Made by a program: the position numbers and the translations under genes
In this document: piece after piece, positions 45,821 through 54,873 of the stretch
Layout: each line of letters opens with the position of its first letter
Position numbering within the stretch: the stretch's first letter is position 1
The notes under the pieces: model-generated
The model's database searches: none
Seen by the model: the letters and a program-made list of their open reading frames with translations, nothing else
Told to the model about the DNA's origin: nothing
Source: Heliorestis convoluta
Lineage (GTDB): Bacteria > Bacillota > Desulfitobacteriia > Heliobacteriales > Heliobacteriaceae
Length of the DNA stretch: 64,000 nt
Direction: 5' to 3'
Assembly (NCBI RefSeq): GCF_009649955.1
Contig: NZ_CP045875.1
Location: 1,593,501 to 1,657,500 of the forward strand

Positions 45821-47190
45821 TCTGCTTCACCTGACAAGTCCTCTTCTTCTGTTGTTTCTGGCGGAAGCAACTTTTGAGTAGCAGGATTGGGCCGTGCTGG
45901 CGCCAATTGGAAACCAAAGAACTCTATCTCAGGTTGAATCGAAACAACGATATCGGCTTTTTGGTACCATTCATGCCAAGGAAGGGCCATATACTCTTTC
46001 GTTGTTAAAGTGCGCCAACGAAGAGGGCGAATCAAGTAAAAAGGGTCGGCGGGAAGGGCTTGCATTCTCTGAATCAGATCTAAAGCTTGCTGATTCAGTT
46101 CTTCTGCAATGGCTTCTTCTAAGAAGCGAAAAGCTTCTGGGGTTACATAGGGACCAGCTTGTACTTCTAAGAGCTTTCCTAAGAGCCTGGCTGATATTTC
46201 TATACGAATGGGGTCTGTAGATTCGTCGACCTTGATGCGCACTGGTTTTTGTTGATCTAATATAACAGAAACATACTTACCTTCTTCCATGGGATCTGGA
46301 AACGTCCAGATGCCTGTCTGATAGCGGCCACGAATGATTTCTGTTATGCGCACCTCATCGGCATCCATATAGCCTACCAAATGCCCACCTACAAGAACGC
46401 CTGCACCGATATAAGATACAGGATTGCCGCCAGAGCGATGCAGCGTGCTTGGAATGTTTCTCACTTCTTCCTCTACAGATCCTTCGTCCGCTCTAAATTC
46501 AGAAGTAGGTCGAGGCTTTACTTCCGTTCCTTCTTTTTCTTTAGCTACTTCAGGGTTGATAGCCATAATGGGAATCAATCCGTCAAGATGATAAACTTCC
46601 ATTTCATTGTTCAGATCATGAAGACGGACAAAAGGTGAAAAGCCAAATTGACGTTGTATGTCCACAATATCTTCAATATATCGAGCAATGTTCTCTTCCA
46701 GGACAGGCACAGCATGTTGAAAAATTTCTCGAGCGGGAGAACCCTTGGACATAAAAAAGATAAGGGTTCGCCGAAACTCACGATGACGGTTGAAAAAGTC
46801 TAGAATTTGGTCAAGGCCTTGACGTACCAGTTCTTCTCCAATAACGACAGTACGACATTGTGTAAAAGTAACTCGTCGCTCCACCGTTGCCTCTAGCAGA
46901 GCAAATCCTTCCGGAATGGTACGAGCTGCAATTGTTACGACTTTCGAGATTTCTGCTGGTGAGGTCGATTGATCGCCACCGCCGCCACCACCACCTACAA
47001 TCGCTTCAGGAACGGCAATGCGCGCTGTTACTTCAATAAGTCCTTGTGGACTTTGATCAATGCCCATGGAAAGGACAAAAGCCATTTGATCTAACTCTTT
47101 CTTATCCCAACAAGACGTAAGCCATAGAGGAGATAGAAAAAGTAGAAGAAGAGTCCCTAGTTTTTTTTTGTTCCCTATTGATTTGATCAT
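45811..47190 (-). CDS. gerC: Germinant receptor C subunit, lipoprotein
   Basis: Spore inner-membrane germination lipoprotein. Its lipobox LTSC is at the end of a short signal peptide (LGTLLLLFLSPLWLTSC), followed by WDKKELDQMAFVLSMGID, the classic GerAC start. ATG 47190 overlaps gerB by four bases. A run of seven Gly (VGGGGGGGDQ) and a Glu/Pro-rich insert at about 200-235 are unusual and look like flexible linkers. Length is about 459 residues, longer than the typical 370-400. Confidence 0.93.
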   Translation of the reverse strand: MIKSIGNKKKLGTLLLLFLSPLWLTSCWDKKELDQMAFVLSMGIDQSPQGLIEVTARIAVPEAIVGGGGGGGDQSTSPAEISKVVTIAARTIPEGFALLEATVERRVTFTQCRTVVIGEELVRQGLDQILDFFNRHREFRRTLIFFMSKGSPAREIFQHAVPVLEENIARYIEDIVDIQRQFGFSPFVRLHDLNNEMEVYHLDGLIPIMAINPEVAKEKEGTEVKPRPTSEFRADEGSVEEEVRNIPSTLHRSGGNPVSYIGAGVLVGGHLVGYMDADEVRITEIIRGRYQTGIWTFPDPMEEGKYVSVILDQQKPVRIKVDESTDPIRIEISARLLGKLLEVQAGPYVTPEAFRFLEEAIAEELNQQALDLIQRMQALPADPFYLIRPLRWRTLTTKEYMALPWHEWYQKADIVVSIQPEIEFFGFQLAPARPNPATQKLLPPETTEEEDLSGEAEWE

Positions 47191-48314
47191 AGCGATGTCT
47201 GCTCCCTCTTGCGGACGAGCTTTATTTTTCGCTTTTTTTTCTTGCGCCACATTGCGACGAGAAGCAACAATAAGGCCAAAGCAAAGATCAGGCCCAGTCC
47301 CCAGGGCCGCAAGATTTCATATTCCCACTTCATAGCCGTAAGATAATCAGTAGGCATAAAAGCATAGAGATAGGTTAGCAACGCCAAAGGGAAAACATAG
47401 GGCTGATAAAAAGGTGCATCTACTGTTTTGGCAAAGGTAATCGTGGCCACATAGAGAGAGAGAGACGTTTTAACAATCATCATAATCACTGTCGTAAAGA
47501 CAAAGAGAGACTCTAAGTTCTGCAGGAACCGCCCCCAATTGATATTACGAATTAACTGATACAGGGGCGAGCCTACATGAGGTGTAGAGGCGAAGGGGAA
47601 GTTCAGTCCGTAGGCTAACAAAGCAAGTGAAATAAAAAAAACATTAAAAGCCATGCCGTAGAAAGCGACAAAGCGAAGGCTTTTGGCGCTTCGGATGTTC
47701 GGATAAAGGGCCATTAAGATAGCCACTTCAATAAAGATAGAAAGGCGAAAAAAAGCATGGATGGCCAATTCATCAAGGCCTGGACCGAAGATAGGAGCTA
47801 AGAAGATGATTTCGGCTTGAGAAAAGGAACTAAATATAAGAAAAAGAAAGGCGCCTAGCGTAAGGGGGAGGAGCAATACATTGGCTCGGCTGATTGCTTC
47901 AGGACCCTTATAGGCGCCATAGGTAACAGATAGCATAAAAGGCAATAAGAGAGCCCACAAAGGCGTTTCAGGCAAAATGGTGTAATTGACAATATCTCCA
48001 AATTCTCGCAGAGCAATGGCTGTGATATAAAGAATATAAAAAGTTAAGGGCCAACCGATCAGAATTACAGCCCATTTACCGAAAAGAAGGCCAGGGATTT
48101 CCACTAGAATTTTATCAGGAAAATAGTCTCGTAGTTTTACAATGATCCAGAGCAAAGGCAGAAGATAGATATAGCTAATAATGGGAATGAGCCAGAGAGC
48201 ACTTAAGCCATCTTGGGCGTATAGACGAGGAAGGGCAAGTAAAATGACAGAAGTTACATAGATCCAAAGCAATAGAAAGAGTTCAAAAGTACCGATTTTG
48301 CCAGGTGTCTTCAT
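47187..48314 (-). CDS. gerB: Germinant receptor B subunit, membrane protein
   Basis: APC-superfamily-like integral membrane subunit of 375 residues with about ten hydrophobic segments (LFLLLWIYVTSVILLALPRL, IISYIYLLPLLWIIVKL, ILVEIPGLLFGKWAVILIGWPLTFYILYITAIALREFG and others). Members bind germinants and open the spore. A very basic C-terminus (RKKKKRKIKLVRKRE) is visible. It lies 16 bases after gerA and overlaps gerC. Confidence 0.94.
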   Translation of the reverse strand: MKTPGKIGTFELFLLLWIYVTSVILLALPRLYAQDGLSALWLIPIISYIYLLPLLWIIVKLRDYFPDKILVEIPGLLFGKWAVILIGWPLTFYILYITAIALREFGDIVNYTILPETPLWALLLPFMLSVTYGAYKGPEAISRANVLLLPLTLGAFLFLIFSSFSQAEIIFLAPIFGPGLDELAIHAFFRLSIFIEVAILMALYPNIRSAKSLRFVAFYGMAFNVFFISLALLAYGLNFPFASTPHVGSPLYQLIRNINWGRFLQNLESLFVFTTVIMMIVKTSLSLYVATITFAKTVDAPFYQPYVFPLALLTYLYAFMPTDYLTAMKWEYEILRPWGLGLIFALALLLLLVAMWRKKKKRKIKLVRKREQTSL

Positions 48315-48330
48315 AACAAGGGTGCCTCAC

Positions 48331-50067
48331 TTAGAGCGTTCTGCGCAGTTTTATCTTACCTATTCTAGAACGAGGCGGTCGCCATTGATTTTCACGAAAT
48401 TTATCAAGACTTCGTAGAGAGAGAGGACGCTTGTTCTGGTAAGAAATAGGTCCTCGAAAAATAAAGTCATCTCCAAAAGGTCTTTTGGGCGTAAGGGGTG
48501 ATAGCAAAGGTACGCCTAGAGATTTGACCCCGGCTAGGTGAAAAGCTAGTAATAAAGCGACGATGGCCAGACCATACAGTCCGAGGAAGGCAGCGCCTAC
48601 TAATAGAATAAGTCGTAAGATTCGAATGCTATAGAAAAAAGTATAAGTCGGGAGGCTAAAGCTGGCTAAAGCCGTAATGGCCATGATTACAACAAGAATG
48701 GGAGAAACGAGGCCTGCTTCAACAGCAGCCTGACCGATAATAATGGCGCCTACGATACCGATGGTAGGACCCACTTGTTGAGGCACTCGCAAGCTGGCTT
48801 CACGAATTAACTCCAATGACAATTCAAGAAAGAGTATTTCAATAAAGACAGGAAAGGGCACTTGTTCTCGAGCACCTGCCGTAGCCAGCATGAGTTCGGT
48901 CGGCAACATCTCTGGGTGATAAGCCTGCACAGCCATATACAAAGCCGGTGCAAATAGTGTAATAATCACAGAAAAAAGGCGAAGCAAGCGAATGAAATTC
49001 CCAAAAGGTGTACGAAGATACATGTCTTCGGGAGAATGAATAAAATTCCAGAGTGTGATAGGTGCTACAAGGCCATAAGGACTGCGATCCAAAAGAACGG
49101 CCATCGAACCATCGGAAAGTGCTGCTGTAACCCGATCCGGTCGCTCTGTTATGACATGTTGTGGAACGAGTGAGTTGCTTTGATCTTCTAAATATTGTTC
49201 AAACAGTCCAAGATCGTGAACCGTATCTACATCAATGGATTGAATGCGTTTGCGCATCTCCTTCACAAGCGCTGGATTGGTCAGTCCGGCAATATAGACT
49301 AAGCAATAACGAGTGCGTGCAAGGCGTCCGACAACACGAATCTCGCAGACCAACCGCGGTGTCCGCAGGCGGGCCCGTACGAGACCGATGTTCGTATCAA
49401 GATCTTCTACAAAACTTTCTTGAGGTCCCCGAGCTGTTGATTCGATGGTAGGAGGAGAAATGGCCCGCCCCGGCACGGTAATGCCTTCAATCACCAAAGC
49501 TTTTTCCTGACCTTCTACAAAAAGAATAACATGACCATTGATGAGTCGTTCTACAATCGTTTTCTTGTCCTGGGTGATTAAGGTTTCTCCTGGTGCTGTA
49601 GTGACCTTGCAAGCTAGAAGATCTAATAAAGTCGCTGTTTCTGGCGAAGACGCCGGTGGCGTCACTTCCATGGTTAAAGGGTGAATCAGCATCGTGCTTA
49701 GATGCTCTGTACTGACCTGGCTATGAAAGTAGACGAGTAAAGCAGGTACAGAATAAGGCAAGCCAATGGAGAGAGGTCGCACCATTACGTCGTCATTCAG
49801 TGAGAGAAGAAATTCTTGATCAAGCCAATGGCGAACCGAAGAAAGGTTGTTAGGAATGACGCCAGACTCTTGGTCTTCCTGGTTCTTTTGATCGGGAAAA
49901 GGTGTTGGTTTTTCCTGTGGTTTGTACAGGGATGTTACATCTTCAGGCTCTTCTAGAGGACTTTTTTTCAAGGGGGGCGTCGGCTTAAGAGAAAAGGATT
50001 TATCGATGGGTGGCTTTTTGATAGACAAAAAACTTTTTATAAGCTTCTTCCAGTTCAGTGAAGACAA
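48331..50067 (-). CDS. gerA: Germinant receptor A subunit
   Basis: Spore germination receptor subunit, about 578 residues, inner-membrane bound. The N-terminal 75 residues are Lys/Pro/Gln-rich and likely disordered. The GerA core has DRPDRVTAALSDGSMAVLLDRSPYGLVAPITLWNFIHSPEDMYLRTPFGNFIRLLRL and then four hydrophobic helices. AGGGGTG lies six bases before TTG 50067; GTG 50076 overlaps that site and is the alternative start. First of four ger genes, possibly forespore (sigma-G) expressed, but I found no convincing promoter. Confidence 0.93.
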   Translation of the reverse strand: MSSLNWKKLIKSFLSIKKPPIDKSFSLKPTPPLKKSPLEEPEDVTSLYKPQEKPTPFPDQKNQEDQESGVIPNNLSSVRHWLDQEFLLSLNDDVMVRPLSIGLPYSVPALLVYFHSQVSTEHLSTMLIHPLTMEVTPPASSPETATLLDLLACKVTTAPGETLITQDKKTIVERLINGHVILFVEGQEKALVIEGITVPGRAISPPTIESTARGPQESFVEDLDTNIGLVRARLRTPRLVCEIRVVGRLARTRYCLVYIAGLTNPALVKEMRKRIQSIDVDTVHDLGLFEQYLEDQSNSLVPQHVITERPDRVTAALSDGSMAVLLDRSPYGLVAPITLWNFIHSPEDMYLRTPFGNFIRLLRLFSVIITLFAPALYMAVQAYHPEMLPTELMLATAGAREQVPFPVFIEILFLELSLELIREASLRVPQQVGPTIGIVGAIIIGQAAVEAGLVSPILVVIMAITALASFSLPTYTFFYSIRILRLILLVGAAFLGLYGLAIVALLLAFHLAGVKSLGVPLLSPLTPKRPFGDDFIFRGPISYQNKRPLSLRSLDKFRENQWRPPRSRIGKIKLRRTL

Positions 50068-50166
50068 AGAAGACACCCCTCGCTACGACCTGACTATCTT
50101 TCCTTCCTTCGTAGCTTTTGTTGAACCCTTCCTTTCTTATTCTTTTTTTCCTTTCTTTCAGGCGCT

Positions 50167-50805
50167 TTAATAGAGGCTTTCTTCTGTATGGTCTGCACTG
50201 TTTAATTGATCAGCCCAGCTTTGTAGACTTATGAAGCGTCTGTTCACCACATCCCAGTCAATGTTTTTCATAAAAGCGTCGATGTAGCGCTCGCGCTCTG
50301 TGCCATAGTCTAGGAAGTAGGCATGTTCATACATGTCGATAATTAAGAGTGTGGTGGCGCAATCCACAATGCCTTTATCGTGAGCATCGGCCAGGTAGTT
50401 ATGGAGCTTCTGATCGCGAAAATCAAGACTAAGTAAGACCCAGCCGCGAGAAGCAGCAGCTGCCGCTTTAAAATCTTTTTCCCAGGCTTCATAGGAGCCA
50501 AAGTTTTTCTTAAGTGCATCTACAATAGGTCCGTGAGGGCGTCCTGTACCTCCAAGGTTTTCGAAGTAAAGTTCGTGAAGAACGACACCGTTAATATTGA
50601 ACGTTTCCTCTACTTTCAGACAGCGGTAGGGGGTATAACGAGGGTTCTGGTCTGCTCGGTCTACTTGTTGGAGACGACTGCGAATCTCGTTAATAGTCTT
50701 TACATAGCCTTTGTAAAGTTTTTCATGCTCTTTAATCTGCTTTGGAGAAATGCCCTTTAATTGCAATAGAGCTGGATCAAGAGGATAAGCGCTGATTTTA
50801 CTCAT
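50167..50805 (-). CDS. Iron/manganese superoxide dismutase
   Basis: Protein of 212 residues converting superoxide to peroxide and oxygen. Metal ligands are the His in QIKEHEKLYKGYV (about 27), the His in VLHELYFENLGG (about 77), and the pair in LLIIDMYEHAYFLDYG (about 161-165). The motif DMYEHAYF matches the SOD signature with Tyr for the usual Trp. Fe versus Mn is not settled from sequence. It shares a divergent intergenic region with the HAD gene. Oxygen defence suits an anaerobe with perR nearby. Start has AAAGGAG at a long spacing. Confidence 0.9.
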   Translation of the reverse strand: MSKISAYPLDPALLQLKGISPKQIKEHEKLYKGYVKTINEIRSRLQQVDRADQNPRYTPYRCLKVEETFNINGVVLHELYFENLGGTGRPHGPIVDALKKNFGSYEAWEKDFKAAAAASRGWVLLSLDFRDQKLHNYLADAHDKGIVDCATTLLIIDMYEHAYFLDYGTERERYIDAFMKNIDWDVVNRRFISLQSWADQLNSADHTEESLY

Positions 50806-50968
50806 TCAGGGATGCACTCCTTTCCAATTCTCTCGATCTACTGTACGATAAAAGTGGAAAGAATAGGTCTCGAAAATAATGGTAGAGGTTGGTAGAGTTG
50901 AAGGTGCATTGGGTGATTCTTAATGTTGCTATCAAAGATAAGAAAGTATATAGAAGAGGTGTATTGAT

Positions 50969-51433
50969 ATGAAAATCCAGATACCGGGACGTGAAGTCCT
51001 CGTAGTAGAGCATTTGGTTCTTGATTACAATGGTACGATTGCAGAAGATGGCCACTTGCTATCTTCTGTACCGCCTCTATTGGAAGATTTGTCGACTTTA
51101 TTCAAGATACATGTCATTACAGCCGATACCTTCGGATCGGTAGAGCGGGAATGTGTTTCTTTGCCTGTTACGGTGCACACACTAGAGAGTACTGATCATA
51201 GCAGGGAAAAAGAAGAATTTGTTCGCAGTCTACTCGGTGCTGTGGTAGCCTTCGGGAATGGGGCCAATGACAAAGAAATGTTGAGAAGTTCTGATCTAGG
51301 AATTGCTGTTCTAGGGCCGGAAGGGTGTGCGGTGGAAACTTTACGCAGTGCTCAAATTGTGGTTCCTTCCATAGAAAAAGGTCTGGCTCTTTTACAAAAG
51401 CCAGACCGTCTTATTGCTACCCTGCGGCGTTAA
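50969..51433 (+). CDS. Small HAD-superfamily hydrolase
   Basis: Protein of 154 residues lacking a cap domain. The HAD motifs I, II and III/IV are LVLDYNGTIAEDG, VITAD and VVAFGNGANDKEMLRSSDLGIAVLG. The first Asp is the usual nucleophile; the second acidic position in motif I is Asn rather than Asp (DYNGT), as in some P-type-ATPase-like and soluble HAD variants. Substrate unknown. ATG 50969 follows AGAGGTG. Its last codons overlap the convergent gene. Confidence 0.8.
   Translation: MKIQIPGREVLVVEHLVLDYNGTIAEDGHLLSSVPPLLEDLSTLFKIHVITADTFGSVERECVSLPVTVHTLESTDHSREKEEFVRSLLGAVVAFGNGANDKEMLRSSDLGIAVLGPEGCAVETLRSAQIVVPSIEKGLALLQKPDRLIATLRR
51375..51407 (-). terminator. Minus-strand terminator inside the HAD coding region
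   Basis: GGTCTGGCT at 51380-51388 pairs with AGCCAGACC at 51399-51407. On the minus strand it is followed by TTTTTC. It would end the hypothetical gene at 51417-51814. Confidence 0.7.
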
Positions 51434-51814
51434 GTTTTTTGTTAACAGGTATAAAGGCGATATGGGGATAGAGGATTTGCCACATTTCATAGGCGGTAAC
51501 GATTTGATAAGAAGGTTGTCCACTTTGTAGGATATCTTCATAGAGGCTAAAGGCCAGTCTTGCTGATAGTCAAGGTATTGTAAAAGCGATTGGGCTTTAG
51601 GAGCTGGTAGGGTGCCGACGCTCAACGTTGGATCTTGTAGGCCTTCTTTCTGTGCCACCCATTGAGCCAGCTCTTTGCTCTTAAAAAAGGGCAATACTCG
51701 TTCACCTTGTTCCGTCGCTATAGAAGCATAAAACCCCGTCTGAAAGCCTTCTTGTTGATATACGAGAGTGTACAGTTCCTGTTCTTTGAAATCTTTCTTC
51801 TTCAAAGCTGTCAT
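51417..51814 (-). CDS. Hypothetical protein with apparent frameshift
   Basis: The 5' half reads MTALKKKDFKEQELYTLVYQQEGFQTGFYASIATEQGERVLPFFKSKELAQWVAQKEGL and on to LLQYLDYQQD. In the original frame the tail (PLASMKISYKVDNLLIKSLPP) looks unlike a folded protein. One base inserted between about 51555 and 51575 continues as LAFSLYEDILQSGQPSYQIVTAYEMWQILYPHIAFIPVNKKLNAAG, stopping at 51417 just before the terminator. That composite of about 131 residues is the likely original protein. I do not recognise its family. Confidence 0.55.
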
Positions 51815-51866
51815 CTCCCATCTGATGTCATTGCAATTAGAGTTGTCGCAGAGTTGTTGCTTGTCT

Positions 51867-52955
51867 CTATCCTTTTTGATTCTGGAATTCTCTCATGAAG
51901 TCGGCTAGAGCCTGACAACCTTCGCGGGGCATGGCGTTATAGATGGAAGCTCTCATGCCACCGACGGAGCGGTGACCTTTAAGACCATTTAGCCCTCTTC
52001 GGGTCGCTTCGCTGTTAAATTCTTTTTCTAGCTCTTCATTGGGCAGTCGGAACGTGATATTCATCAGAGAACGGCTGTCTTTTTCGGCATGGCCTGTGTA
52101 GAAGCCGCCGCTATTGTCAATGGCATCATAAATCAGGGCTGCTTTTTCTTCATTGTGCTTGGCTATTGCAGCAAGGCCGCCCTGGTTCTTAATCCACTTG
52201 GCAACAAGACCGACCATGTAGACAGAAAAAGAGGGAGGCGTATTGTAAAGAGAATTGTTCTTGCTATGGGTCTCGTAACGAAGCATGGTAGGGATGTTCT
52301 TGTTGCCTTGCTCGATCATATCTTGACGGATAATAACAACAGTAACACCAGAAGGACCTAAGTTTTTCTGTGCTCCGGCATAGATGAGTGCAAACTTGCT
52401 GGCATCAAAGGGTTTAGAAAGAATATCAGAAGACATGTCAGCGATTAAAGGGATATTTCCGAATTCAGGAAAAGAATGCCATTGCGTACCGAAAATGGTG
52501 TTATTGGAGGTAATATGAATATAAGCGGAATTTTCACTGCGATGAATCTCTTCAGGCTGAGGAATACGAACGTAGTTTCCTTCTTTGGTCGTAGCCGCAA
52601 TATGAGTCTGCCCTAGTTTGGCGGCTTCTTTTTGCGCTTTTTCGGCCCAACTGCCTGTAAGAATATAATCAGCTTTCTGATCTTGACCTAAAAAGTTCAT
52701 GGGAATCATGGCAAACTGGGTGCTGGCCCCACCTTGTAAGAATAGGACACGATAATCATCGTCCAGTCCTAGAAGCTCTTTAATCAAGCTTTCCGTACCA
52801 GCATTAATGGCTTCATACTCTTTGGAACGGTGGCTCATCTCAATTACGGACATGCCTGAACCTTTGTAGTTCAAAAACTCCTGCTGTGCCTCTTCCAAAA
52901 CGGCTAAAGGAAGTGTCGCTGGTCCTGCACTGAAGTTAAATATTCTTTCTGTCAT
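51867..52955 (-). CDS. serC: Phosphoserine aminotransferase
   Basis: PLP enzyme of serine biosynthesis (and pyridoxal synthesis) acting on 3-phosphohydroxypyruvate. It starts MTERIFNFSAGPATLPLAVLEEAQQEFLNYKGSGMSVIEMSHRSKEY, the classic N-terminus, with GGASTQF and the Lys of YAGAQKNLGPSGVTVVI for PLP, then HRSVGGMRASIYNAMP. ATG 52955 follows GGGAGG; the open frame extends 30 bases farther without support. Length is 362 residues. No other ser gene is adjacent. Confidence 0.96.
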   Translation of the reverse strand: MTERIFNFSAGPATLPLAVLEEAQQEFLNYKGSGMSVIEMSHRSKEYEAINAGTESLIKELLGLDDDYRVLFLQGGASTQFAMIPMNFLGQDQKADYILTGSWAEKAQKEAAKLGQTHIAATTKEGNYVRIPQPEEIHRSENSAYIHITSNNTIFGTQWHSFPEFGNIPLIADMSSDILSKPFDASKFALIYAGAQKNLGPSGVTVVIIRQDMIEQGNKNIPTMLRYETHSKNNSLYNTPPSFSVYMVGLVAKWIKNQGGLAAIAKHNEEKAALIYDAIDNSGGFYTGHAEKDSRSLMNITFRLPNEELEKEFNSEATRRGLNGLKGHRSVGGMRASIYNAMPREGCQALADFMREFQNQKG

Positions 52956-53083
52956 GAACAAGGTCCTCCCAATCAATAAGTTCAAAAATTAACTTTTCTA
53001 CATTACCTATTATTATAACTTCCGCAAGTGGGAAGATACAAGCTTTTTGCGTACCTTTAGAAAAGGCAACTTCTTAATGAAAC

Positions 53084-53119
53084 AAAAGAATCGCTCCCTA
53101 GAGTGGAGCAGATTCTTTT
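53084..53119 (-). terminator. Terminator after the 53.2-53.9 kb gene
   Basis: AAAAGAATC-GCTCC (53084-53097) pairs with GGAGC-A-GATTCTTTT (53105-53119) with one bulge. On the minus strand it ends in TTTT. Confidence 0.65.
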
Positions 53120-53152
53120 ACAAGAGAAGAGTCCCTCGCTGTTTCTGATTTT

Positions 53153-53887
53153 TTATTTTTGTTCCATAAAGCGTAGAGCCTCTCCATCCCACTGATAGAC
53201 TTTCACAGCATCTTCTTGACTTTCTACCGTAAAGTTATCAGGTAAGATGTGCGGATCGCCAGCTACTTTTAGGCGATTGATCTTTTTGGCAATATGAATT
53301 TTATCCGGTGAAGGATAGGTGAAAGCGCTTTCTTCTTGTACGCCATGCCAGTACAGACCTTTTGGATCGTCCCAGCTTTCGTGCCAGTAATATTCACTGA
53401 CTTGCACATGGGCAAAGACTTGTTGAAAGACATTGTTCTCATCAATCCGAAAGATGCGGTTCCAGGTAGTTTCTTCAAAACTCCCCACTCGATTGTCTGC
53501 ATGCTCCACCACAAAAAGGCCTCGTTGCTCCATACCAGGAAGCTCAAAAGTAGATATTTTTGTAACCATAGAGAGATCTCTCGATAATGCGATCAAACGA
53601 TTACTCTCCTGTTCAAAAGCAGCAAGAAAAGCTTGGTGCTTTCCCAACGTAATAGCTAGAATAATCTCGTTGCCTGCAATGGGAGAAAAATCACCTTGTA
53701 GCTGTTGAACATCAACCGGTTCTATATCTGTTATTCCTTTTGCTTGTAAAGCGCGCTCAACCAATAAAGCTTCTTCTTTTTTTTCATTTTCTGCCAAAGT
53801 AGGAATGCCGTTGTCCCAGCGTAACAAGAGCAAGGTTGTGGAAAGAAGTAAAAAAGAGACTAGCAAAAGGACCCCTTTACGAAACAA
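53153..53887 (-). CDS. Exported or membrane-anchored hypothetical protein
   Basis: Protein of 244 residues with a hydrophobic N-terminus (GVLLLVSFLLLSTTLLLL, about residues 5-22), either a signal anchor or an uncleaved signal. The remaining domain is mixed, with repeated aromatic pairs such as QVSEYYWHESWDDPKGLYWHG. I do not recognise a family. Start is TTG (MFRKG) after GGAGGTG eight bases away, embedded in a 12-bp inverted repeat that may control translation. Confidence 0.6.
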   Translation of the reverse strand: MFRKGVLLLVSFLLLSTTLLLLRWDNGIPTLAENEKKEEALLVERALQAKGITDIEPVDVQQLQGDFSPIAGNEIILAITLGKHQAFLAAFEQESNRLIALSRDLSMVTKISTFELPGMEQRGLFVVEHADNRVGSFEETTWNRIFRIDENNVFQQVFAHVQVSEYYWHESWDDPKGLYWHGVQEESAFTYPSPDKIHIAKKINRLKVAGDPHILPDNFTVESQEDAVKVYQWDGEALRFMEQK

Positions 53888-53936
53888 TGGACATTCACCT
53901 CCTTAAAACTTGTATATTATGCAGGGTGAATGTCCA
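53888..53936 (-). promoter_or_regulatory. Inverted repeat spanning the ribosome-binding site
   Basis: TGGACATTCACC at 53888-53899 and its complement at 53925-53936 form a perfect 12-bp inverted repeat with a 25-base loop. On the minus strand the GGTG part of the Shine-Dalgarno sequence lies in the stem and AAGGA in the loop, so the structure could mask translation. It could instead be a protein operator. Confidence 0.55.
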
Positions 53937-53964
53937 ATGTTCTTTTTTTATTTTTAAAATTTTC

Positions 53965-54582
53965 CTAAAAACCAATCCAAGAGAGTTTACCTTCTTTGCG
54001 AGGCGGAATGGCTGCTGTACCTTCTGCATAGCCCATGGTGACAAGAGCTACCAATTCACCATCGCCCATACCTAAGGTCCTGTTAATATCATCGGCTACG
54101 TGAAGCGGTGCTGTCATCCAGCAAGTGCCTAAGCCGGCGGCGTGTGCAGAGAGTAAGATGTTTTGTATAGCTGCTGAGACACTTTGAATTTTCCCCAGCC
54201 GATCGATATTGCAAGTACGAAGATAAGTTGGTGTAGAATCGGGCTGGGCTGTTACAGGACTCGATTGACTATAACAACAGATTAAGATGGGAGCGCCGCC
54301 TAAGGTATTGAAAAACTCCAGCGTAGATTGAATGACTTTTGGCTTATCTCTGAAAGCTCTTTCTAACTTTGGCAAAATAACTTGGCCAGCAGGACTGATG
54401 ATATGGGCTAACTTGTCTTTGTCAGCGCCTCTGACGATATAAAAGTGCCATGGTTGTTGATTGGTCGTAGAGGGCGCCCAGAGACCTTCTTCCATAATTT
54501 TTTCGATCACTGCTTTAGGTGGTTCTTCTTTTTTGTACTTACGGATACTGCGACGTTCACGAATGGCTTGACTCAGTTCCAT
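53965..54582 (-). CDS. Nitroreductase-family protein
   Basis: FMN-dependent oxidoreductase of 205 residues. Conserved parts are the N-terminal AIRERRSIRKYKKEEPPKAVIEKIMEEGLWAPSTTNQQPWHFYIV and AAIQNILLSAHAAGLGTCWMTAPL, with GYAEGTAAIPPRK at the end. ATG 54582 follows AAGGAGG; the open frame extends about 80 codons upstream without homology. The physiological electron acceptor is unknown. Confidence 0.9.
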   Translation of the reverse strand: MELSQAIRERRSIRKYKKEEPPKAVIEKIMEEGLWAPSTTNQQPWHFYIVRGADKDKLAHIISPAGQVILPKLERAFRDKPKVIQSTLEFFNTLGGAPILICCYSQSSPVTAQPDSTPTYLRTCNIDRLGKIQSVSAAIQNILLSAHAAGLGTCWMTAPLHVADDINRTLGMGDGELVALVTMGYAEGTAAIPPRKEGKLSWIGF

Positions 54583-54873
54583 TGGCTCGACCTCCTTCTG
54601 CGTAACTGAAAGTGTAAAAAAAAGGGCTATTAAAGAGAAACACTTAGAATAAAAAGAGCCTTGGCAAAATGCCTTTATGTTATTGTTCATCACAATCACA
54701 TAAAAAACCTTCTTTAATTTGTCTAGAGAAGGGTTTTTCTTACTCTTTGTTGAAAAGATGAAAAAAAGGCAACATAAGAGGAGTCGCCTGAAACTTACTG
54801 TCAATAGGAAAGATAGGAAGGCCAACAGTAGGACGACGTTGAAGCTTATGATAGAGAAGGAGACGTTATCATA
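54583..54873. other. Divergent intergenic region with a hairpin
   Basis: These 291 bases separate the divergent nitroreductase and PHP genes. A hairpin with arms around 54703-54713 and 54727-54738 (AAAAACCTTCT with AGAAGGGTTTTT) ends in a T-rich tract on both strands. No gene is evident. Confidence 0.45.

Noticed and set aside
49161-49451. 96-residue frame opposite gerA
   Set aside because: It is fully inside the well-supported gerA coding region and lacks a ribosome-binding site.
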